A stretch of DNA of 64,000 bases from Guyanagaster necrorhizus. Its lineage: Eukaryota > Basidiomycota > Agaricomycetes > Agaricales > Physalacriaceae. Below are positions 21,473 through 33,416 of the stretch, piece after piece. The stretch covers positions 1 to 64,000 of the forward strand of contig NW_025064943.1 in the NCBI RefSeq assembly GCF_019112545.1, in the 5' to 3' direction. Below the pieces are notes generated by a model, which searched no databases, was not told the origin of the DNA, and worked only from the letters and a program-made list of their open reading frames with translations. Within the stretch, counting starts at the first letter, position 1; every line of letters starts with the position of its first letter. Both the position numbers and the translations under genes were made by a program.

Positions 21473-23133
21473 TGACATGCTCTAAACATGTCCATGTGTG
21501 TACTTTTGTGAAATACAGTACTACATGCTAAATACAAAAGTACTACTAAGCATGTGAAGCAAAATAGACCTAGAGCATAATAAAAGAAAGGCTAGCCATA
21601 ATAGGCTTGAGTGATGATTGGTGGAGTATATGACTTAGCTTCAGGATGATACTGAAGGGTCACACTGCACAGAAAGTCTCAGTACTTAACACTGAATGCA
21701 TCAATAATAGCACAAAGCTTGTGCACTAAGAATAGAAATCATGTGGAGCTATAGATATAACCTTGCATATGAGGAACACTACACATGATCTTTGTGAGAG
21801 ACTCTGTATATGACCTATGCAAGAGACTCCACATGTAATCTTGCACAGAACTTCACACAGTCCTGATGTATGATGGATAACAATGTGGTGAATTAATTGA
21901 TGTGCATTAGGCTAGAAGTGACATACATTGTGAGTAAGACAGAATATCTGGGCACTTGGCTAGAGAACATAACAATTATGGCTGACTCTGGACATGAGAG
22001 ACAACCTAAGGGGCCTGGAATGACTCCTGCACATGGATTAATTGTCCTGAGGAGATAAGAAGGTGAAGAGACTAGTGGCTAGACCAGCTAACCAATGTCA
22101 GGTTGCATAGAAATAGAAAGCACAGTCTCAATCTAGAGCAGAATATGCATGTCAGACAATGACATGCATACAAATGACTTATGAGAGACTCCAGAATGGA
22201 GTCCCACACATTGAAACTACTATATTAGGTGTCACTTAGTAAGTACAGTAGTAGCCTATTTAAATATCACATTGTAAAAGTAGTAGACATATTTTCAACC
22301 CCTTACAGCTGCAGTGTATTAGGCCCAAAGACCTTGCACTCCAGCTCTGGCTTTGAGTTCATAACTTCAGATGAGATAATAGACTCTTATTGAGATCATT
22401 AAGAGAGATCTGAAAACTGTGTGAGATATTGAAGCTCCTACAGGACTCTAATTTGATTTAATAAGAGATTTTGAATTGTGCTCTAGCCTGAGGATAAGAG
22501 AGCAGTCTCTGAAGAGCACTCTTTTGAGTTTTTGAGGTATTCATAACATGAGACACTACAAGTGATAGAGGTTTGAACCCTTTTGCTTAATTAGTGCTCG
22601 CTTTTTTGGTTATTTCTATAGGTTGGCAGAGATTCAAACCCTTTGGCCTGTGGACAGGGTTTCACTGTGTTTTTGTGTCTCTGGATTGCATAGGTTTGAA
22701 TTCTGTAGATCTATAATCAGTTTGAAAACTTGTGTGCAGAGGTTTAAACTCTTTGATGCTTGTGGATGTGTGTTTTAGAGATTTTGAGTTGATCTGAGCA
22801 GTGATTGAGACTTTTGAGGTTTTGTGAGAGTGTTTTAAAGTATTGTATTGAGCTACAGTACCATTGCCTTGAGGTTCAGCAACATTTGTTGCCTCCTCTT
22901 GTTTTTAAATGAAAAGCTTTGAGACTTAAGAGACTTAGGACTATTACATGCATGCTATTGCTATTTACATATGGCAGATCATTGGAAGACAATTATATTT
23001 GCTATAACTACTCTTATTGCACTACAATCTCCCAATAAACTAAGAGTATTATGTGTATGTTGATGTGGGTGTGATCAGTGAATAGCATTCTGCTGTATCA
23101 GTTTTCACCTTGTGCACATGCAAAATCTCTTCA
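21473..23133 (+). repeat. Family 3 repeat, copy 3a
   Basis: Starts TGACATGC and ends CTCTTCA, like copies 3b and 3c; 1661 bp and non-coding. The four flanking bases do not match (ATTG at 21469-21472 against CTGT at 23134-23137), so one end may be rearranged. The 3' third holds four palindromic GGTTTGAACC-like motifs (near 22570, 22627, 22693 and 22740). CpG is absent. Confidence 0.75.
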
Positions 23134-23727
23134 CTGTAGTTCCAAGTGGTTACAGTAAGGTTTTTCCATAGTCAGGGTCAGGCTGTGGCCAGGATTTGTC
23201 AGGTTTTTATAAGTGTCAGCTTTACTAAGTATTAGTAGATCATGATTAGAGGTAAAATCATGACAAGTGCAATTCAAAACCTCTTTTGGACTAGAGTCCT
23301 GTGGAGCTTTCAATGCCTTGCACAATTCTCAAATCTCTCTTAATGATCTCAATAAGAGTCTATTATCTCATCTGAAGTTATGAACTCAAAGCCAGAGTTG
23401 GAGTGTAAGGTCTTTGGGCCTAATACACTGCAGCTGTAAGGGGTTGAAAATATGTCTACTACTTTTACAATGTGATATTTAAATAGGCTACTACTGTACT
23501 TACTAAGTGACACCTAATATAGTAGTTTCAATGTGTGGGACTCCATTCTGGAGTCTCTCATAAGTCATTTGTATGCATGTCATTGTCTGACATGCATATT
23601 CTGCTCTAGATTGAGACTGTGCTTTCTATTTCTATGCAACCTGACATTGGTTAGCTGGTCTAGCCACTAGTCTCTTCACTTTCTTATCTCCTCAGGACAA
23701 TTAATCCATGTGCAGGAGTCATTCTAG
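22015..23727. repeat. Near-perfect inverted repeat, arms of about 395 bp
   Basis: The arm 22015-22410 reads as the reverse complement of 23335-23727. I counted four differences, all transitions, while other family 3 copies differ far more from either arm. The arms lie in copy 3a (plus) and copy 3f (minus), with about 925 bp between them. Confidence 0.8.
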
Positions 23728-24187
23728 ACTCCTGAAATCATTTCTGTGGTCATTACTTTCATCAAATCTTCTCATTTCTCAGCTAATACTTTGAATATTC
23801 AGGCTCATTGTGCACTAATGCTCTGTTCTAGAACATGTCCCTCAGCTCATCAATACTGATATATCATTGATCAATATGACACAAAATCACACATGAAGCC
23901 CTGATCATATTTTGATCATATGCTCTTTATTTTTAGTGGATCTTTCTGTACTCATATTAGTGCATCTAGTGTCAAGTGCTGGAACCTCATGCACAGTATG
24001 ACTTCCTCTGGTATCATCCTACTGCTAGGCCATGCCCAGCACCAATTGTCACTCATGTCAGTTGTCATACAAGTCCCATTTTACTGTGCTCTAACTATAT
24101 TCTTTATTGCATGTATAGTAGACTGGAATACAATCAATGTATCATCATTCAAAAAATTACATGCCTTGACATGCAGAGAGCATGTCA
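23228..24187 (-). repeat. Family 3 repeat, copy 3f, 3'-truncated
   Basis: Reverse copy. Its 5' terminus TGACATGC reads as GCATGTCA at 24180-24187, and homology to 3a ends near 23228. It includes the right arm of the inverted repeat. Confidence 0.7.
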
Positions 24188-24698
24188 ACAGATGATGACA
24201 CTATGATAACACAAAAGCTATACTCTATTCATTAACATACAATGAGCAGCTGAGAATGGCATACTAATCATCATCATCTCATACTCTTTTCATAAGTGCT
24301 ATGACACTATAGAAACATGCCATAACAATGGCACTACAGAATGATAATAACACTCAGAGGCATGGGCACAGTTATTATCATTAAGACAATGAGTAGAGGA
24401 TATGACGACAGGACAATAGTCACCTGTAAAGTGAAGGGTTTTCTAGACAGTATTTAAATACAGTAGGATACACTAATGTACCCCAGTCTCAAGCTAAGGT
24501 TTAATACACCTACTAAACTCTCTGACTATCTGATGTGATTATTCTCACCACTCTAGCAGACATAATCTACCAGCCATCCAAACTCATCCCCCTTATCATC
24601 ACTTATCTCATCATTCTTATCATTCTTTAATATCAACAACAGCATACAAAAGCAGATCCTGGATGAAGCAGTATCAGACATTTGTGATTGTTTGGTAG
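24188..24698. other. CpG-depleted sequence, nothing recognised
   Basis: No coding or repeat assignment could be made. Confidence 0.4.
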
Positions 24699-24840
24699 TA
24701 GCACTCTAGTCTGAGAATAAGAGAGCAGTGTCTGAAGGGCACTCTTTTGAGTTTTTGAGGTATTTGTGATATGAGACACTACAGGTGGCAGAGGTTTAAA
24801 TCCTTTGGATCTGTGAACAGAGTTTTAGTATGTTTCTGTG
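24699..24840 (+). repeat. Family 3 fragment 3e, interrupted by element E
   Basis: Matches family 3 around 22490-22680 (for example AGAATAAGAGAGCAGTGTC) and stops at TTTCTGTG, where the LTR of E begins. The rest of this copy is not found right of E in the window. Confidence 0.65.
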
Positions 24841-25298
24841 TGTTAGACCCAAGTTACATGTGATCAGAACACATGATAAGCTAGTGCTGTATCATGTTCA
24901 TACAGTTATGCTAGAGTTCACTATTTATGTCTGATGACCAAGTGCTTCAAGACCTGTAGAATTGGCTTGAGAGTGAAGTGGTATAGAATAAACTTTAGCT
25001 CAAAGCTGGGGTTATACTAGCAAGAGCTAGCCTACTTATATACTACTTGTCCATCAAGATAAATATACTACTGCCTATTGTACTTGTCTGGGTCTTTGTG
25101 CCCATTGTCCTTAGGCATTGCTACTACTTACAAAAAGTCATTGTGCATCATTGAGGGTTTGTCACTACATCAGAGGAGAATGATGGATCAGCTTGTTGTG
25201 ATGACTAAGCCTGTCCCACAGTCCTAAGCACTGGTCTAGGTGCTCTGACTAAGTATAAATAGGGGTTAATATAAAGAAAAGATGGAAAAATCATAACA
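24841..25298 (-). repeat. 3' LTR of element E
   Basis: 458 bp, TGTTAGACCC to ATAACA. It is followed by TTACCCTCTTCTTAAG, the reverse of a polypurine tract as in G and C. It contains TTTAGCTCAAAGCTGG (near 25010), the decayed mRNA-start block. Confidence 0.82.
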
Positions 25299-25319
25299 TT
25301 ACCCTCTTCTTAAGACCAT

Positions 25320-28213
25320 CATCCCAATAGCTTAATTTAGAGATAATTCATAGTCATGTATAGTATCTGCAGCATTTATTCATTTTTCATTAACCCACTG
25401 GTTAGATTCAGGCCTATAGCCTTTCTAACTAAGCAAATAGTCAACAGTTATCATTGTCCTCTCCCCTCACACCCAAATTTTGCAGAGTCAATGATTAAGT
25501 ACTTGATCAATTTTATAATGTTCTTCATCATTGATCAAGTCTGAAGGAGGAGAGGGCAGCCATTTTTAGTTAGAGAACATGGGTGTAATGAAGGGTGTCA
25601 GTAGGAGTTCATTGAAGATGTTATGGACCTTCCAATTATTAGAAAGGCAGAGTTTATATATGGAGTTGCTGACTTGAGCAATGATTAGGAAAGGCTCTGT
25701 ATGTTTATCAGCAAGCTTTCATTTAGGACAGGGGAGGTGGAGGTTGGAGGTATCCAGTCAGACCTTGTTGTTGATATTGTAAGAGTGTGCAGGGTTGCAA
25801 TGTTTATCATATTGTTTTTTCATGGAGGTTGTCACTTTTTCAAGGGCAGCTCATGTTTCATCATGGATTTTAGACATTTCTTATGCAAAGTCATGAGAAG
25901 TGAGTGTGGAGGTAGCTGTTCATTCTGTGTGCAAGACATTGGAGTTATACCCAAAGTTGATGAAAAATAGTGTCTTCCTGGTGGTGGAATAGACTCTGTT
26001 GTTATATTGAAAGGCAGTGAGAGCCAGCCATTTGACCCAGTCATCCTGTAAATAGTTGATAAACAGCCATAGGTACTTCTCAATCTCTTGATTCACTTGT
26101 TCTGTCTGTCTATCCATTTGTGGGTGATATGCAGTTGAGGCATTCTGCAAAATGTTGAGAAGTCAATACAGGTTATTGAGAAACTTGGAGATGAACTGTA
26201 GTCCTTGGTCTGAGATGATGATTTGAGGCATTCCATACTTGGTGTACACCTTGTCACATAAGATTTTTGCCCACCCTTCTGATGTCAATTCTATTAAGCA
26301 TGTGATCAGAATGATCACCTTTGAGAACCAATCCATGATAATGATGATTGCATCATAGCTATTGCAGTTGGATAGTCCAGTAATCATATTCACCAAAATG
26401 TGGGTTTATGACAATAGGGGGACCTCATTTGAGTGGAGTGGTGCTGCCTGTGGTTGTGTGGATGACTTTCCCCACTGATAGGTTTTGCACTCCTTTATGT
26501 ACTGTTCAATGTCTTAGCCCATCTTCAGCCACCAATATTCCCATAGTACTAGTTCCTTGGTTTTAGCAATCCCTGAATGTCCAGTGATTGCATGATCATG
26601 ATGTGTTGCAATGATTTTGCTGCAAAGTGGCTGGTCTCTTGGAACATAGATTTGTTCATCATAATGGATCAATCCCCCCTCCTTTATCATTCCATGCTCA
26701 TAATTAAGGGATAGAGTGATCTTTTGATCTCACTTGTTGTTGTCTCTGGTCATGCTCTTGATTTGCTCATGGATCTCTTCTTCCATCAGCATAATCATTG
26801 CTCTGAAGTGTTTGGGCTTGAGCAGTGTTACCCCTTCATTGTCCTCCCCTCCTTCATTGTGATCTGCTCACCAACTGAGGAGGTTGGCCTTCTTATTGGC
26901 CATCTCAGCTTTATAGTGAAGTGTATATTCATACTGAGATAGTTTGGTCATCCAATGTGCTTGTTGTCAGTTTAGCTTCTGGAGTGATTGGAAGTATTAA
27001 AGATTCTGATGATCTGTCCAGACCTCAAAGATCTGGACTGCTCCAATCAGGTAATGACACTATTTCTCTAGGGCAAGCATTATTGCAAGCAAATCCTTGT
27101 CATATATTTTGTAGTTTCATTTGGTTATTGATAGGGCTTTATAGAGAAAGGCTACTAGCCACCACCTTCTGTCTTGTTTCTGGAACAGCACTGCCCCAAT
27201 TGCCCCTTCACTGGAGTCAGCCTCAACTCTAAATTTCCCCTCCTGGGTCAGAATTGTGAGGACAACATCCTCTGTGAGTCATCACTTCAAATCATCAAAT
27301 GCCTGTTGTTGAGAAACACTCCAACTCCATGGGGCATTTTCTGTTAATTGTGTCATTGGTTGGATGATCTTGCTGTAGTCTCAAATGAATTTGTGATAGA
27401 AGTTTGTGAATCCTAGGAAGGATTGCTATTTCTTCTTCTTGGTTGATGTTGGCCATTCAGCTACTCCTGCTATCTTGATGAGATCTATCCTGATGCTCCC
27501 ATTGCTGATGATCACTCCAAGGTATGCTGTTTCCAACACCTCAAATTCACATTTCTCTGCTTTGAAGAAAAGTTTATGCTTTTACATCAGTTCAAGTACC
27601 TTCTGAACTACTTATTGATATTCCTTCTGGTCCTTGGACATTATAAGGATGTCATCCAGGTAGATGGTAATCTTCCCAGTGGTGATGAGGTCTTTGAAAA
27701 TGTCATTCATCATCCACTGAAAGTTTGCCAGTGAGTTCATTAATCTGAAGAACATCACTGTAGGCTTGAATAGTCTTTGATTTGTCTGGAAAGCTGCTTT
27801 CCATTTGTCACCTTCCTTGATCTGCACATTGTTATATCCCCATCTGACATCTAGTTTGGTGTAATACTTTGCCTCCTACAGCTCATCCATTAATTCCAAG
27901 ATCAGGAGAAGTGGATAACAATTCTTGATCATCATCTCATTTAACTTCTGATAATCTTGCATGGGTCAGAGTTTGCCATTCTTCTTTTTAACAAAGAAGG
28001 GGGAGGCCATTGGAGACTTTGATGGTCTGATTCATCTGCTGAAAAGGTTTTATCCAAGAACTTATCAGGTTCTTGTTCTTCATGATTGCCAAGAGGATAG
28101 GTTTTGCAATTGAGGTTTGCATTTGCATTGGGAATGAGCTTGATAGCATGATCCCAGGTTTTTGGCTCTGGTAGTTCATCAAAGCTTTCCTTATCCAATA
28201 GATCCCAATAATC
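25320..28213 (-). pseudogene. Element E pol (reverse transcriptase to chromodomain)
   Basis: Minus-strand fragments in order: N-terminal reverse transcriptase (DELPEPKTWDHAIKLIPNA, near 28180); the catalytic region with intact IYLDDILIMSK (near 27640); RNase H (near 27000-27200); the integrase core with MDWFSKVIILITC (near 26320), IIISDQGLQFISKF (near 26210) and AYHPQMDRQTEQVNQEI (near 26110); and a chromodomain relic near 25350-25540. Multiple stops and frame changes occur. It keeps the RT aspartates that C, D and B have lost. The N-terminal end is cut by D at 28213. Confidence 0.82.
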
Positions 28214-28671
28214 TGTTATGATTTTTCCACTTTTTTTTAATATTAATCCCTATTTATGCTTAGTCAGAGTGCCTAGACCAGCACTTAGAACTGTGAGATA
28301 GGCTTAGTCATCACAACAAGCCAATCTATCATTGTCCTCTGATGTGGTGACAGACCCTAGATGACACACAATGGCTCTTTGTAGATAGTAGCAATGCCTA
28401 AGAATAATGGGCACAAAAACCTGGACAAGTACAATAGGCAGTAGTATATTTATCTCAACTGACAAGCAGTATATAAGTAGGCTAGCTCTCACTGGTATAA
28501 CTCCAGCTTCAAGCTAAAGTTTATTCTTATACCACTTCACTCTCAAGCTAATTTCAAGGGCCTTGAAGCTTTTGGTCAACAAAGCACAATAGTGAACTCT
28601 AGCATGACTGTACAAGCACAATACAGCACTAGTTTATCACATGTTTTGATCACTGCAACTTGAGTCTAACA
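28214..28671 (+). repeat. 5' LTR of element D
   Basis: 458 bp, TGTTATGATTTT to GTCTAACA. TATATAA is at 28470-28476 and AGCTTCAAGCTAAAG starts at 28505, about 35 nt downstream. The primer-binding site follows at about 28673 as TTAGCTCAAAGCT. Confidence 0.82.
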
Positions 28672-28685
28672 ATTAGCTCAAAGCT
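28470..28685 (+). promoter_or_regulatory. TATA box, predicted mRNA start and primer-binding site of D
   Basis: TATATAA (28470), AGCTTCAAGCTAA (28505-28517), then downstream of the LTR TTAGCTCAAAGCT (28673-28685). The two 13-mers are complementary apart from the central CpG, which has decayed differently in each (CA against the complement of TG). The ancestral pair would be AGCTTCGAGCTAA and TTAGCTCGAAGCT. Confidence 0.6.
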
Positions 28686-28702
28686 TCTGCTTCTCTTTCC
28701 TT

Positions 28703-31482
28703 ATGCACAATAAGCACAAAGGAAACAGAATGCCACCATTGAACACTGCCACCCCTGATCTCACAGACAACTTTTTTAAGCTTTTAGCTTCCATAATCAG
28801 AATGCTTCTAGGCTTGTTGGCAATCATACAGCTTTGCCAAGGATGACAATCAATAGCAGCTTGGATAGTCAGGCACTATCAGGCTTTTCAACAAGTACAA
28901 CAGATTTTATGCAATATCACATCTGACCTCCCCTTCTATGACATCCCTCTCTCTACCTGAGTCTCTTTCCAGCCCTCACTCAGACTTATACCCCAAGCCA
29001 GACCTAGCAGAACACATTTGAGAAGCACTCAGGAAGAAGAGGAGAGACTCCAATATCTCTTTCAACTCTAACAAACAGACAGCAGAAACAACAATGATCA
29101 TCTCACAGGGTTCAGGAATCTATGGGTCCCAGCAGGCTTCCCTCCAGTCCTGAACCACAAAGATGAAGACCTCCCCAATGACTTCTTTAACAACAAGCCA
29201 TCCTCTGACCCTTTTACTGCACTGATTGAGCATGAGATTGGAAACCATGCTCAAGACTCTCTTGATGCTACTTGGATGTCTCCAGAATCCCAATCTATTT
29301 CACCCATGAACTCCAGACATGACTCACTCTACACAACATCAGAGTTGAGCCCAATCTCTTTCTGGCATGAGAACCTCTACATCTGAGACATAGAGCCAGG
29401 ACAGGGACCCACATCCTGGAGACTGACTGTCAAAGATGAAATCAGGAGATATGAGGCAGACTTTACTACAGAAGAAATCAGGGCTGCAAAAGCCAATCTC
29501 AAGTGGGTCAAGGCTGAGCAGGCCTAATGACAGAACTTACATGACAAAGAGCAGCATGACTGCCAGTTTAGGTGGTGACAGCATGAGCTCAAAGCAGCCA
29601 CCTGAGGCTCAAGAAGTCCCAGCTGATATAGACTACAAACAAAGTCTACCATCTCTCCATTTAGAGAACCTAGCACTCCTGCCAGCACTGATCCATAGGC
29701 AGAATCAGCCAAGGCTGTCACTCTCAGTGAAGCCACCAGGTGGCACACTTATCCTCCTACCCAAACAGTCAACACTAGCATTGCCAACACAGATACTATT
29801 CCCTCTCATACTGACTCTATACTTGACACCCATGGGCTTAGAGTCTCTCTCAGTGTCCCATCTTCAACCATGAGCTCTAAAGATTCCTGGGTGGAAGGAT
29901 TGCAGCCCTCTTCTTTAATCCTCAGTTTTATCAAAACTTCTGCAGATATTGCTGAGAACTGGAGGAGTGCAGAATGCAGGGTGGCCATAGAGGTGATATC
30001 AAGATTGGAGCAGGATCTGTTGAGCAGTCTCCTGCTTGACCCAGCCCCAGTACTACTAACAACAATGATGGAATATGCAGCCAAGGGCACAGAGAGGATT
30101 CAGGATGTCTCTCTTAAGTGGAGGGAATGGGAATATGCTAGAGAAGATACCAATAAAGATGCACTGGCAGAAGAGATACAATGAAACAGAGAGAAGGAGT
30201 ATATAGATCTATATCAGGAAGAAGTGGCATTTTTATGGCAGAATGCTAAGTGGTTAGCATTGAGCCTAGGATGAAAGTATATTTATGCAGATGACATGGA
30301 ATGGCAGGATATTTTACAATATTCTGCCACCAAACATATTATTCATGTTTATAATAGGAGACACCCTGAGGACCAACTTGGCAAATTGTTGAAGTACAAG
30401 TCCAAATATGACATCCAGCCAATGCTGTGGATCCCTTCAGTAATGCTGAAGTGAGTCATGTACATAGCACCATCAATCTGAACCATGAGAATTCAATTTT
30501 CATACTCCATGCCATCAGTCCAAACCTCAGCCACTCAGCTCTCTTGATTCTGACTCCAGCCAATCATCAGATCTGCCAGATTCCAAAATCCATAGATGAT
30601 CAGAGGAAGCCAACTCCTTGGTGGACAACTGCCACCAGATGAAGCTAAAGGAAGCAGTAAAGACCCAGTCAAGGATGACCCTGAGGCAATCTGACTAGGA
30701 TTCACTGTATGAAATGGGATAATTGTGTGAAAAGAAGCTGTGCCAATGGGAAGCCCTATCATAGACAACAACTCTCTTCACTTATTCCTCAGACTGCCAG
30801 CTGAATGGCAATAACCACCCTTTGATCAGTGGCCCAACTCAATGGGGGCATTATCTGAAAATGCCACTGTCCTACAATGCTGCTCCAACTTACTTAGGAA
30901 ACCCCATCCATTCAAGGGTGCATCTGATGACATCAACCAATTCCTCATAGATTGCAAACAATATTTTGAAGTCTATGCTGCCTTCTTAGGAATGAACATG
31001 AACAGAGTAGCATTCACTTCCTTCTATCTTGAGGAAAAAGCCAAGATGTGGTGGATCCTCATCTCTCTGAATTTTTATTCAACAACCAAGCAGCAGCATC
31101 AGCTGCCATCCTGGCTGGTATTTAAACAGATGCTTACTGACAAGTTCATTGATCCAGTGGTGCAAGAGGTACACAAGTCAAAGATCAAGGAATACAAGAT
31201 GGATGATAAATTGGCTATAGAGTACTTTGATGAGCTTGAATGGCTCACAAAACTCACCAGGATTTGGAATGATATTGACAATGACAGACAGATGGTCAAG
31301 GCACTTAAGCAGGATGCCCCATCTTCCTATGTCAAGATAATATCAGATATCAGAATGAATATTCCAAAGGGGTATGAAAATGAGGAACTGTTAGAGGCAG
31401 AAATACAATGAGAGCAGGAGAAAGAACTTAAACAACTGTATCAGGAGAGGATTTATGAGGTTACTGGAGATTTGGGATGGTG
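28703..31482 (+). pseudogene. Element D gag, extended type
   Basis: From the ATG at 28703, with a second in-frame ATG at 28730. A hydrophobic helix FFKLLASIIRMLLGLLAII occurs near codons 25-43, followed by a long divergent region (HAQDSLDA near 29260; a Ser/Thr/Pro-rich part near 29560-29870; ENWRSAECRVAIEVISRLEQ near 29960). The capsid domain at about 30840-31480 reads HPFKGASDDINQFLIDCKQYFEVY, FTSFYLEEKAKMWW, and IKEYKMDDKLAIEYFDELEWLTKLTRIW. About 900 codons are traceable, with TGA, TAG and TAA stops and frameshifts. The zinc knuckle seen in C is not evident here, so the end is approximate. Confidence 0.75.
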
Positions 31483-32321
31483 AGTGCACTGGGAGTTCTA
31501 TCAACCATGCTTTCATCACCAAGCACAATCTTCTGATATGAGCCATGGCAGGACTGATTCCTGTGTACAATGCTGATGGCACCAAGAATTAAGCTGGTTC
31601 AATCACAGAGTTTGTTAAACTCCAACTGGTGATCAGAGACTACATGGAGCAGATCAATCTGGCTGTGACTGACCTGGGATCCAAAGAGATCTTTCTTGGT
31701 CACAACTGGCTCACATGGCATAACCTGTTAATCAACTGAAAGATGGGCCAGATCATCTTTGCCTGTTTTCAATGCCAGAAAATCCTGTTTGAATTATCCA
31801 ATGAAGATCTAAAAGACTGGTGGAATAAAGAGATGGATGAAGGGGAGATGATTCTGGCTATAAATTTAGAGCCAGCCTTGCAAATTTTGGCAGTACACCA
31901 TGCCAATGACCTGGCTGCTAAGGTCAATGCAGCTAAAGAGGTCAAAACATTCAAAGATATAGTGCCAGAATGGGCATAGGACTATTGGGACCTCTTTGAC
32001 AAAGAGAACTTCAACAAACTACCAGAACCAAAGCCATGAGACTACATGATTGAGTTGATACCAAATGCAAATGCCAACCTAGACTGTAAGGTCTATTCCC
32101 TTAGTCATCTGGAGCAGCAGGAGCTTGACAAGTTTTTAGATGAAAAATTGTCTAGCAGCTGTATTTGACCCTCCAAATCACCAATGGCCTCTCCCTTCTT
32201 TTTTGTCAAAAAGAAAGATGGAAAATTATGGCTGATACAGTATTATCTCAAGCTAAATGAGATGACCATCAAGAATCAATACCCACTACCTCTGATCTCA
32301 GAACTTATGGACAAATTATGC
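31483..32321 (+). pseudogene. Element D protease and start of reverse transcriptase
   Basis: The protease region near 31500-31760 reads INLAVTDLGSKEIFLGHNWL in pieces. RT entry follows with MIELIPNANANLDCKVY-like sequence, [15 protein letters not shown] (near 32190), and [13 protein letters not shown] (near 32282-32315). It ends at the 3c insertion. Several stops occur (TGA at 32038 and TAA at 31591, for example). Confidence 0.72.
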
Positions 32322-32878
32322 TGACATGCCTGCTGCATGTTCAGGCATGTAATTTTGCAAATTGTGACAATACATAGATGGTATCACAGTCTACTATGTG
32401 CACAGTAAAGAATATGGCTAGAGCACAGTGAAATAGGACTTATATGACAGCTGGCTTGAGTGATGATGGATGGAGAGCATGGCTTAGCAGCAGAATGATA
32501 CCAGTAAGAGTCATCCTGTGCATGAGATCCTAGCACTTGACACTAATTCCACCAATACAAGTACAGAAAAACCCACTAAAAATAAAGAGCACATGATCAA
32601 AATATGATCAGGACTCTGTGCTTGACTTTGCATCACATTGATCAATGATATATAGGTATTAAATTGCTCAGAGACATGTTCTAGAACAGAGCATTGGTGC
32701 ACAATGAGATAAACCTGAATATCAGAGAGATTGGCTGAGAAATGAGAAGATTTGATGAAAGAAATGATCAGAAATAATCCCAGGAGTCTAGAATGACTCC
32801 TGTGCATGGATTAATTGCCTCAGGGAAATAAGAAAGTGAAGAGACCAGTGGCCAGGCCACTAACAGAGATGACCAATG
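32322..32878 (+). repeat. Family 3 copy 3c, first segment
   Basis: Starts TGACATGCC at 32322 right after ATGC (32318-32321), in the RT of D. It is homologous to 21473-22090 and 43760-44510, and is interrupted at 32878 by element B. The whole copy 3c is 32322-32878 plus 40852-41002 plus 54768-55721, about 1.66 kb. Confidence 0.82.
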
Positions 32879-33376
32879 TGTTATGTGCATGCTGCTGGCC
32901 TCTGTGTCACCTCAACCAACCATGGATTCAATCACCAAAACCCATCAGACTCTGCCTGCTTCCCATTACCTATTAATTTCATTTTCACTATTATCATTTC
33001 ACATCTATATTTCACATTGTAATATCTAAACCCCAAACTCAGTAGCAAATATTGACATTGGAACCCAATGGAACCCAACTTGGAATTAGCTACCATTAGT
33101 ATATAAGCCATGTAGAATCATTGTAACTACTCAGTTCAAATATCAACTTAGATAGCCATCTACACTTCATACTCACTTCAACTCCTTCTTTCTCATTTGT
33201 CAGATTCCACTCTAAAGGATACTCCTCTTCACTTCTCTGATGGAACTCCATTCTGTCCATCCAAATCCTTGGGCCCTGACTTAAGAGTGGCATTGCAAAT
33301 AGTATTGTTAATGCCCATGCACTCTGCTGGTCTCTGTGTGTGCACTCAAACTCACTCAATTGACACATTCCTAACA
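32879..33376 (+). repeat. 5' LTR of element B
   Basis: 498 bp, TGTTATGTGC to CCTAACA. It is nearly identical to the 3' LTR in the TATA-containing half and matches the LTR of A at 2972-3463. Confidence 0.9.
33101..33143 (+). promoter_or_regulatory. TATA box and predicted mRNA 5' end of B
   Basis: TATATAAG at 33101-33108, then AGTTCAAATAT at 33133-33143 (the CpG-decayed form of the 11-mer in A). The primer-binding site after the LTR is ATATTCAAACT at 33379-33389. The ancestral pair AGTTCGAATAT/ATATTCGAACT is still perfect in A. Confidence 0.6.
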
Positions 33377-33416
33377 GTATATTCAAACTCAAACCCTTGA
33401 GTTGAAAATTTTTATC

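Larger units (their letters stand above)
24841..28213 (-). mobile_element. Element E: family 2 retrotransposon, 3' part
   Basis: A minus-strand copy with the 3' LTR (24841-25298), then (in reverse) chromodomain, integrase, RNase H and reverse transcriptase up to 28213, where the LTR of element D interrupts it. It is inserted in a family 3 copy. Its 5' half is not visible in the window. Confidence 0.82.
28214..32321 (+). mobile_element. Element D, left part (family 2, plus strand)
   Basis: 5' LTR, primer-binding site, gag, protease and start of reverse transcriptase. It is split after '..ELMDKL' of the RT by family 3 copy 3c and resumes at 55722 with '..GAQYYSKLDIRW', which restores the conserved LRGA-type junction. 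The four bases at the break are ATGC (32318-32321) and ACAC (55722-55725), both one CpG transition from ACGC. It was inserted into the RT of E at 28213. Confidence 0.8.

Noticed and set aside
22560..22760. Array of spaced short repeats resembling a CRISPR
   Set aside because: Only three or four degenerate palindromes, unequal spacing, shared by every family 3 copy, eukaryotic context.
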